Part shown: positions 58,566-64,000 of the stretch, one piece after another | How positions within the stretch are numbered: position 1 is the first letter of the stretch | How the letters are laid out: every line of letters starts with the position of its first letter | Source: Chitinophaga sp. Cy-1792 | GTDB lineage: Bacteria > Bacteroidota > Bacteroidia > Chitinophagales > Chitinophagaceae | Reading direction: 5' to 3' | Length of the DNA: 64,000 bases | NCBI RefSeq assembly: GCF_011752935.1 | Contig: NZ_VWWO01000001.1 | Span: 930,001 to 994,000, forward strand | Position numbers and translations under genes: made by a program | The notes under the pieces: generated by a model | Told to the model about the DNA's origin: nothing | Databases searched by the model: none | Seen by the model: only the letters and a program-made list of their open reading frames with translations

Positions 58566-59309
58566 ATGCTTAAACGATCACTGTTAGTGTTGCTGGGTGT
58601 TTTTTCCCTGCATACCAGCCAGGCTCAACTGCTGAATAAACTTAAAAAGCTGAGCAAAACAACTACCACCAGTTCAACATCTACCACTTCCCTATCCAGC
58701 ATCTCCGAATCTGATGCATCTTCTGCTATCAAAGAGGCACTGTCTAACGGTGTTTCAGCTGGTATTAAGAAGCTGAGCGTGAAAGATGGTTTCTTCGGCA
58801 ACGATATTTACAAAATGCTGCTGCCTGAAGACGCTGTTAAGATCGGTAACACCCTCCGTCAGTTAGGCATGGGTAAACTGGTAGATAACGCGATCCTCCA
58901 GATCAACAGATCTGCTGAAAAAGCAGTAGGATTTGCAGCGCCAATTTTTGTTGACGCTATCAAGGAAATGACGCTGACCGATGCACTCAACCTCGTAAAA
59001 GGCGGTAATACATCAGCTACAGATTATTTCAAAGGAAAAACTACCGATAAACTGAAAGCTGCTTTTGCGCCGGTTATTAAAAGCAGTCTGGATAGCACCA
59101 TGGCTACCAAATATTATGGCGAGCTCGTAACTAACTACAACAAGCTCCCTACCACCTTCAATAAAGTAAATCCTGATTTGCAGGACTACGTTACCACCAG
59201 GGCGGTAAATGCACTGTTTGACCAGATCAGCAAAGAAGAAGTGAATATCAGGGCTAATCCTGTGGCAAGAACTACTGATCTCCTGAAGAAAGTATTCGGT
59301 GCTAAATAA
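58566..59309 (+). CDS. DUF4197 domain-containing protein
   Basis: The 247-residue protein has a signal peptide ending SQAQ, a Thr/Ser-rich linker (SKTTTTSSTSTTSLSSI) and then the DUF4197 domain. The domain includes ASSAIKEALSNGVSAGIKKLS, GFFGNDIYKMLLPEDA, FAAPIFVDAIKEMTLTDAL and DYFKGKTTDKLKAAFAP. Periplasmic or envelope, function unknown. Full family length. Ended by the bidirectional terminator at 59330-59370. Confidence 0.92.
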   Translation: MLKRSLLVLLGVFSLHTSQAQLLNKLKKLSKTTTTSSTSTTSLSSISESDASSAIKEALSNGVSAGIKKLSVKDGFFGNDIYKMLLPEDAVKIGNTLRQLGMGKLVDNAILQINRSAEKAVGFAAPIFVDAIKEMTLTDALNLVKGGNTSATDYFKGKTTDKLKAAFAPVIKSSLDSTMATKYYGELVTNYNKLPTTFNKVNPDLQDYVTTRAVNALFDQISKEEVNIRANPVARTTDLLKKVFGAK

Positions 59310-59329
59310 GCTGATTTAAAATATCTTAT

Positions 59330-59370
59330 AAAAAATATGGGCAGATGATCATCATCTGCCCATATTTTTT
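59330..59370. terminator. Bidirectional terminator
   Basis: A perfect 18-bp stem (59330-59347 with 59353-59370) with A-run and T-run at its feet, between convergent genes. Confidence 0.92.
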
Positions 59371-59372
59371 TA

Positions 59373-60257
59373 TTAAAAATTTCCCGACAATAACACCTGC
59401 CAGGCTTCTTTTATTTTCCCTGCCTGCAGGAGCTTTTGCGCATAACGATGCAGTTCTTTTTCCATTTCATCCGGTGTAATGCTGTAGTACTGGACGATTT
59501 GTTTTAGATGATCATCATTAAACGTGGCCTCTATTACTGGTATTTCATTCACATTGCCCAGTTGCCCGAGGTTATTCCCGGTTAATATTTCACTGTTCCG
59601 GATGGATAACGGTAAGGCATCAACGCCGATACCGAGTTTGGTATTGGGCTTTTCCACTTCAAAAACGGCATCGCCGGAAGCACGGCAGTAGAAGTCGCCA
59701 CCCATGCGGGCTACAAGGTCTATCTTATGTGGATCGATCTTTCCATTGCTGTCGAGGATATCATCATGAATGTGCAGCATAACTGGTTCGCAGATAACGA
59801 GGTTGCCTGCGCCGCCCTCCTGCCCTGTTTCAATGATTTCCCTGACGATACATTCCATCTGCACCGGACTTTCCTTCACACGGAAAGGCCTGATCTTCTC
59901 TGAAGCCAGTGGCGTAAAGCCTGCCTTTGCAAATTCGTTGACACCTGCCGGATATTCGCAGCTGGCGAGCGAAGTTTGCTGTACCATGGCGTAGTTTACC
60001 ACATTGATAACCACTTCTTTGGTAGCGTATATATTTTCCAGTGTATGCTTCACCGTATTGTCCCTGACCCTGCGGGCAGGTGAGAAAATCAACGTAGGAG
60101 GCTTGGAACCAAAAACATTGAAAAAGCTAAAGGGCGAAAGGTTCGGATTACCATCCGCATCTACTGTACTCGCAAAGCAGATAGGCCTTGGCGCTACTGC
60201 GCCCAGGAGATAGGCATGTAACTCACTGGTTTTTATATCTGTGGGATTTACCTGCAT
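59373..60257 (-). CDS. Flavin reductase-like (FMN-binding split-barrel) protein
   Basis: The 294-residue protein belongs to the flavin reductase-like group. Its split-barrel motifs are AVAPRPICFASTVDADGNPNLSPFSFFNVFGSKPPTLIFSP-type residues, KHTLENIYATKEVVINVV and CEYPAGVNEFAKAGFTP. Such proteins reduce free FMN or serve as hydroxylase partners. It is 3 nt after the FAH-family gene, so the two are translationally linked. In Bacteroidota this pair is often part of aromatic compound (homogentisate-type) catabolism, but the other genes are absent here. Confidence 0.9.
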   Translation of the reverse strand: MQVNPTDIKTSELHAYLLGAVAPRPICFASTVDADGNPNLSPFSFFNVFGSKPPTLIFSPARRVRDNTVKHTLENIYATKEVVINVVNYAMVQQTSLASCEYPAGVNEFAKAGFTPLASEKIRPFRVKESPVQMECIVREIIETGQEGGAGNLVICEPVMLHIHDDILDSNGKIDPHKIDLVARMGGDFYCRASGDAVFEVEKPNTKLGIGVDALPLSIRNSEILTGNNLGQLGNVNEIPVIEATFNDDHLKQIVQYYSITPDEMEKELHRYAQKLLQAGKIKEAWQVLLSGNF

Positions 60258-60260
60258 ATG

Positions 60261-61274
60261 CTATGCTTTTTTCTTCAGTGCCAGGATAGAGAAATCGCTG
60301 TCCTCTTTCACAATAGTATTTTTTAGTATGCCGAGGCCTGCAATTTCCATTTCTACCACATCACCGGGCTGTAGCCATTGCTCCTGATAATCAGGATTGT
60401 TCAGCTTGCCGGTGCCGTTTAATTCCAGGAAGCAGCCGGTGCCAACGGTACCGCTGCCAATGACATCACCCGGGAGGATATTGGCGCCATAGGCACAACG
60501 TTCCAGGATTTCAGCAAATGTCCAGTCCATATCACCCATACTACCTTCACTTACCTGTACACCATTCACTTTGCAGGTCATTTTCAGGTTGAAGTTGTTG
60601 CCGGTATGACCAGGTTTGGCAGGTACCAGGAATTCTTCCAGCTCATCAGGAGTAACCAGCATAGGGCCGATCACGGTGCTGAAGTCTTTTCCCTTTGCCG
60701 GGCCTAAATTGAGCTTCATTTCCTCCATCTGCAGGGTACGTGCGCTCATATCGTTCATGATCATATATCCGCCGATATATTCGTCTGCTTCTGCTGCGGT
60801 GATATTACGGCCATGCTTGCATACTACGATCGCCACTTCCAGCTCAAAATCGAGTTTGTCGAAATGGTCAGGCATACAGGAAATTTTACCAGGTCCCTGG
60901 ATGGCATTGTGATTGGTAAAATAGAAGATCGGATATTCATCGAACTCAGGAATCATGTCTACTTTACGGTTACGTCTTGCGGCGGCAACGTGCTGGCGGA
61001 AGGCATAGCCATCGCGGCAGGAAGTAGGGAATGGCACAGGCGCCAGGATATGCTCGCTGTCGTAAGGGATACCATGTACTCCTCTTGGTTTAACCCCTGC
61101 TTTCAGCTGCGCATCGGCATGTAAGGCTATTTCTATCACTTCTTCCCACTGCAGCAGGAACATCTGCATATTGGTGGGCAAATCAGGATGAAGGTCCTGG
61201 GTATTATATAACTGTCCATCGACCAGGATGGCCAGCTGGTCGGTTTCTTCTCTTAAATAAGTAACAAGTTTCAT
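60261..61274 (-). CDS. Fumarylacetoacetate hydrolase (FAH) family protein
   Basis: The 337-residue protein has an FAH-family fold. Acidic metal ligands lie in KLDFELEVAIVVCKHGRN and EADEYIGGYMIMNDMSARTLQ, with active-site motifs GPGKISCMPDH, NFNLKMTCKVNGVQVSEGS and GDVIGSGTVGTGCFLELNGTG. It would cleave a diketo acid, with substrates such as fumarylacetoacetate. Start at 61274 (MKLVTYLREE); the upstream in-frame extension is out of keeping with the family. Operon with the flavin reductase. Confidence 0.9.
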   Translation of the reverse strand: MKLVTYLREETDQLAILVDGQLYNTQDLHPDLPTNMQMFLLQWEEVIEIALHADAQLKAGVKPRGVHGIPYDSEHILAPVPFPTSCRDGYAFRQHVAAARRNRKVDMIPEFDEYPIFYFTNHNAIQGPGKISCMPDHFDKLDFELEVAIVVCKHGRNITAAEADEYIGGYMIMNDMSARTLQMEEMKLNLGPAKGKDFSTVIGPMLVTPDELEEFLVPAKPGHTGNNFNLKMTCKVNGVQVSEGSMGDMDWTFAEILERCAYGANILPGDVIGSGTVGTGCFLELNGTGKLNNPDYQEQWLQPGDVVEMEIAGLGILKNTIVKEDSDFSILALKKKA

Positions 61275-61418
61275 GATTGGTGTGAGTTCTGGTTGTATGA
61301 TATGAGGATCAAATATAAGAAAAGTGAGCATGGAGCTTCAGTCTGAGCAATATTTTTTATAAATTCAACTAAGGGTAAATTCTTTTTGAAACGTCACTAT
61401 TCAGAACCTATTTCAGAT

Positions 61419-62663
61419 ATGCGTAACCGTTTGCTGGTATTCCTGCTTTTTATTCCATGTTTGCTGACTGCGCAGGTTCGTACAGACAGCATGCTGGAGC
61501 GGCTCATCCGCGCACATGCCGGCCCATTACTGCAGCATGTACTGCAACATCCGGATTCTTTCAGGTATCAGCTTATTTACACACAAATAAATCGGGACGC
61601 AGATAATACACCGCATTTTAAAAATTATTATTTTAATGTAGATGCCGGCCAGTATTTTAATCCTGCCAGTACGGTGAAATTACCGATCGCACTGCTGTCG
61701 CTGGAAAAACTACATGAATTACAGGTGCCAGGATTAACCAGTACCACAGCTATGCTCACAGATAGTGCCTATGGCGGACAGGTTACCGTTCATGCAGATA
61801 CAAGTGCAGAAAACGGTTTGCCATCTATAGCGCATTACATAAAGGAAATATTTCTGATCAGCGATAACGATGCATATAACCGGCTATACGAATTTGTTGG
61901 ACAGCAGCACATAAACGAAAGACTCTGGCAGATGGGCCTTACAGATACCCGCATCGTACGCAGGTTTATGCCATTGACAGAAGATGAAAACAGGCATTCT
62001 CCACAAATAACTTTTGTAAAAGATGGGAAGATGATCTATCAGCAGGCGCCTGCTACTTCAACACTGAATTTTGATTACAGTAAAGAAGTGTTTATCGGGC
62101 AAGGTTACCTGGACAAAGATGATCACCTGGTTCCGCGGCCAATGGATTTTACCAGACATAACAATTTCCCGCTGGAGAATCTGCAGCAGGTACTGCAGTC
62201 GGTTATTTTCCCCGAATCAGTCCCAGCAGCACAACGTTTTCATCTAACTAAAGATGATTATAAATTCTTATATCAATACATGTCAGAATACCCCTCTGAG
62301 AGTCGTTTTCCGAAATATGATACCGCAGCGTACTTTAATAGTTTTACAAAGTTTTTCTTCTTTAAAGCGGGTAAACAGAACATACCTCCGTACATACGTG
62401 TATTCAATAAAACGGGATGGTCTTATGGGTTTCTAACTGATGCAACATATATCGTGGATTTTAAAAACCAGGTGGAATTTATGTTGACAGGTACTATATA
62501 CGTTAACAGCGATGGTGTTTTGAATGATAATAAGTATGAATATGAGGAGGTGGGTTATCCTTTTTTCAAGCAAGTTGGAGAGATAATTTATCAGTATGAA
62601 TTAGGAAGAGAAAGAGCACATTCTCCTGATTTGAATGGCTTCAGAATAAATTATTCTCAGTAA
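61419..62663 (+). CDS. Class A beta-lactamase-like serine hydrolase
   Basis: The 414-residue protein has a signal peptide ending LLTAQ. Its class A serine beta-lactamase/DD-peptidase-like motifs are SxxK (FNPASTVKLPIALLS), SDN (LISDNDAYNRLYEF) and KTG (FNKTGWSYGFLTDATYIVD). It is longer than a typical class A enzyme (about 290), with insertions between motifs 2 and 3. It may be a penicillin-binding-type hydrolase or esterase rather than a resistance enzyme. Start at ATG 61419; a TTG at 61386 is an in-frame alternative. Confidence 0.85.
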   Translation: MRNRLLVFLLFIPCLLTAQVRTDSMLERLIRAHAGPLLQHVLQHPDSFRYQLIYTQINRDADNTPHFKNYYFNVDAGQYFNPASTVKLPIALLSLEKLHELQVPGLTSTTAMLTDSAYGGQVTVHADTSAENGLPSIAHYIKEIFLISDNDAYNRLYEFVGQQHINERLWQMGLTDTRIVRRFMPLTEDENRHSPQITFVKDGKMIYQQAPATSTLNFDYSKEVFIGQGYLDKDDHLVPRPMDFTRHNNFPLENLQQVLQSVIFPESVPAAQRFHLTKDDYKFLYQYMSEYPSESRFPKYDTAAYFNSFTKFFFFKAGKQNIPPYIRVFNKTGWSYGFLTDATYIVDFKNQVEFMLTGTIYVNSDGVLNDNKYEYEEVGYPFFKQVGEIIYQYELGRERAHSPDLNGFRINYSQ

Positions 62664-62747
62664 ATTTGCACCGCATTTTAAGGATCAACCTCAACGGGAT
62701 TTTGATTTCTATGGCCGGGATTTTCAGGCCGATGCCAGTTAACCAAA

Positions 62748-62778
62748 TTGTATTGATACATAAGTTTAGATAGGTTTT
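62748..62778 (+). promoter_or_regulatory. Promoter of the hydroxylase gene
   Basis: TTG 62748-62750, 20-nt spacer, -7 box TAGGTTTT at 62771-62778 (one mismatch), 36 nt before the ATG. Confidence 0.55.
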
Positions 62779-62814
62779 ATTCATTTCCCGTAACTAACTA
62801 AAAACTGGGGAGTC

Positions 62815-63477
62815 ATGAAGTTTGAAAAGATTAAGAACAAAGGACAGGCAAGATTATTCGAGAGCCAATACCTGGAGATGCTGACGAAAACGCATCCATT
62901 GGTCATCTGGGGAATTTACATACCCATTATTGGCTACATGCTGTACTACAGCCACGACAAATTAGGATTTACAGTCGGTACCGTTGCAATGGTATTTTTT
63001 GGGGCCATGTTTTTCTGGTCATTTTTTGAGTACATAATGCACCGTTTTATTTTCCACCTCGGTAGCGAAAGTCCAAGAGTACAGCGTATCATTTATGTGA
63101 TGCATGGTAACCATCACGAGTACCCGAGGGATAAGCAACGTTTGTTTATGCCGCCGGTTCCAAGTCTGATCCTGGCATCTGTAATTTTCGGCGCGCAGTA
63201 TATTTTCCTGCGCAAGGTTACATTTATGTTTTTTCCGGGTTTCCTGCTGGGTTACCTGATCTATGGCAGCATGCACTATGCTATTCATGCCTGGAATCCT
63301 CCTTTTAAATTTATGAAGGCATTATGGCGTAATCATCACCTGCACCACTACAAGACGGATGATAAAGGTTTTGGCGTAAGTACTTCATTGTGGGACAAGG
63401 TGTTCGGAACTTTCTTTGATCTGAACAAGGAGAAAGAGGATAAAGACAAAGTGAAAGAACTGATGTTCAATAAATAA
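62815..63477 (+). CDS. Fatty acid hydroxylase/sterol desaturase-superfamily membrane protein
   Basis: The 220-residue, four-helix inner-membrane protein has the di-iron His boxes HRFIFH, HGNHHEYP, HYAIH and HHLHHY. This is the fatty-acid 2-hydroxylase/sterol desaturase superfamily. Chitinophaga-type bacteria make sphingolipids with 2-hydroxy acyl chains, so sphingolipid alpha-hydroxylation is the likely role (inference). The C-terminus is charged (NKEKEDKDKVKEL). Monocistronic, bounded by a strong terminator. Confidence 0.92.
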   Translation: MKFEKIKNKGQARLFESQYLEMLTKTHPLVIWGIYIPIIGYMLYYSHDKLGFTVGTVAMVFFGAMFFWSFFEYIMHRFIFHLGSESPRVQRIIYVMHGNHHEYPRDKQRLFMPPVPSLILASVIFGAQYIFLRKVTFMFFPGFLLGYLIYGSMHYAIHAWNPPFKFMKALWRNHHLHHYKTDDKGFGVSTSLWDKVFGTFFDLNKEKEDKDKVKELMFNK

Positions 63478-63493
63478 CCGGAATAGTATTCCT

Positions 63494-63540
63494 ATAAAAG
63501 CGAAAGGGTCTCTATTGATTAGAGACCCTTTCGCTTTTAT
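63494..63540. terminator. Bidirectional terminator, 21-bp stem
   Basis: A perfect stem 63494-63514 with 63520-63540, A-run on the left and T-run on the right, between convergent genes. Confidence 0.92.
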
Positions 63541-63545
63541 ATCTT

Positions 63546-63890
63546 TTACCATCTTTCTTCATCATCTTCACCAGCAGGCGGTGGCTGTTTAAAGGAAGCC
63601 CTGGTAGCTATTTTCTCCAATTGCCGGTGAATGATCAGCGCCGCTATGGCCGGATAGGGACTCACGCCTGCTGCGGTGGCATCCTGGATGATCGCAGTCA
63701 CTTTTTTCTCTGATACATCAATCCGGTAAAGCAGGTAAATGAACTGCTGAAAATCTTCACTGATGAGGATTTCCAGTCGTGCCGCCAGTAATGACTCCAG
63801 TTGTTCATAGCTAACACTATCGGGTACACGCAATTCAAATGTTTGCGCTGCCCAGGCAGATGTTTGCTGTAAGTCTGACGGCTTGTTCAT
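63546..63890 (-). CDS. Conserved hypothetical protein, 114 aa
   Basis: A small soluble helical protein with no family I recognise (NKPSDLQQTSAWAAQTFELRVPDSV..; KQPPPAGEDDEERW at the end). The ATG start at 63890 overlaps the stop of the upstream minus-strand gene by one base (TAATG), which indicates translational coupling. The pair may work together. Confidence 0.7.
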   Translation of the reverse strand: MNKPSDLQQTSAWAAQTFELRVPDSVSYEQLESLLAARLEILISEDFQQFIYLLYRIDVSEKKVTAIIQDATAAGVSPYPAIAALIIHRQLEKIATRASFKQPPPAGEDDEERW

Positions 63891-64000
63891 TATTTCATTT
63901 GTTTGATTTTATAACTGGCGTTGGTGATTACTTTCACCGGAACGTTGATATCTTTCTTAAAACCTTTGGCCTTATTGGCTTTGTAGGTGTATGCACCATT
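63890..64000 (-). CDS. C-terminal fragment of a hypothetical protein (partial)
   Basis: 36 sense codons reach the window edge and end at TAA 63892-63890, which overlaps the ATG of the 114-aa protein gene. The visible end is basic (TYKANKAKGFKKDI, VITNASYKIKQMK). Identity cannot be determined from this piece. Confidence 0.6.
   Translation of the reverse strand, partial: NGAYTYKANKAKGFKKDINVPVKVITNASYKIKQMK

Overview
The window is chromosomal DNA of a Bacteroidota bacterium, most likely a Chitinophaga-like member of Chitinophagaceae (inferred). The signs are type IX secretion (T9SS) proteins, a complete Alternative Complex III operon, DUF5606, DUF4197, DUF2461 and DUF420 proteins, a lipoprotein LptC, A/T-rich leaders with few Shine-Dalgarno sites, and many exact or near-exact Bacteroidota -7 boxes (TAnnTTTG). 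No rRNA, tRNA, CRISPR, prophage or insertion sequence was seen. The first gene is cut at its 5' end and the last (minus strand) at its N-terminal end.

Layout. 1-5 kb: T9SS type-B surface protein, PorP/SprF and a PorE-like OmpA protein. 5-10 kb: lipoprotein, PfkB kinase, S1/P1 nuclease, uvrB. 10.6-13.4 kb: ammonium transporter and porin with a structured spacer between them. 13.5-20.4 kb: DUF2461 protein, two small reverse-strand genes, asd, lamin-tail protein, DUF5606 protein, M3 peptidase. 20.4-26 kb: a metal-homeostasis locus with Fur/Zur-type regulator, SCO, MerC-like protein, COG0523 GTPase and a ZnuD-like TonB receptor. A perfect 17-bp palindrome lies exactly on the promoter of the MerC/GTPase unit. 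26-28.2 kb: outer-membrane protein, purN, NlpE-like lipoprotein. 28.6-44.8 kb: the aerobic respiratory block actABCDEF, coxB, coxA, ctaB, two subunit III genes, coxD, sco, DUF420 and a small CxxC protein. It would carry electrons from menaquinol to oxygen as one ACIII-oxidase module. 44.8-49 kb: MarR-type regulator with a cysteine tail, protoglobin-like protein, ClC-type channel, SugE/Gdx-like SMR pump with a long leader, glycosyltransferase. 49-52.9 kb: Lon-substrate-binding-domain protein, outer-membrane barrel, lptC, tRNA-binding protein. 53-64 kb: DPP-IV peptidase, lysS, Usp, DUF4197, flavin reductase/FAH pair, class-A beta-lactamase-like hydrolase, fatty-acid-hydroxylase-like protein and two small reverse genes.

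The most novel observation is a three-copy family of about 55-60-nt transcription units at about 53.1, 53.4 and 55.9 kb. Each has a -7-like box, then 4-5 nt later a conserved GG-starting box, then a short hairpin with a conserved UCU loop core and a covarying stem, ending in a U-rich tail. They look like a family of small structured RNAs flanking the DPP-IV gene. The second most interesting is the zinc-type locus at 20.5-26 kb with its promoter-embedded operator. Most genes are bounded by strong hairpin terminators, which were used to set transcription units and several start codons.
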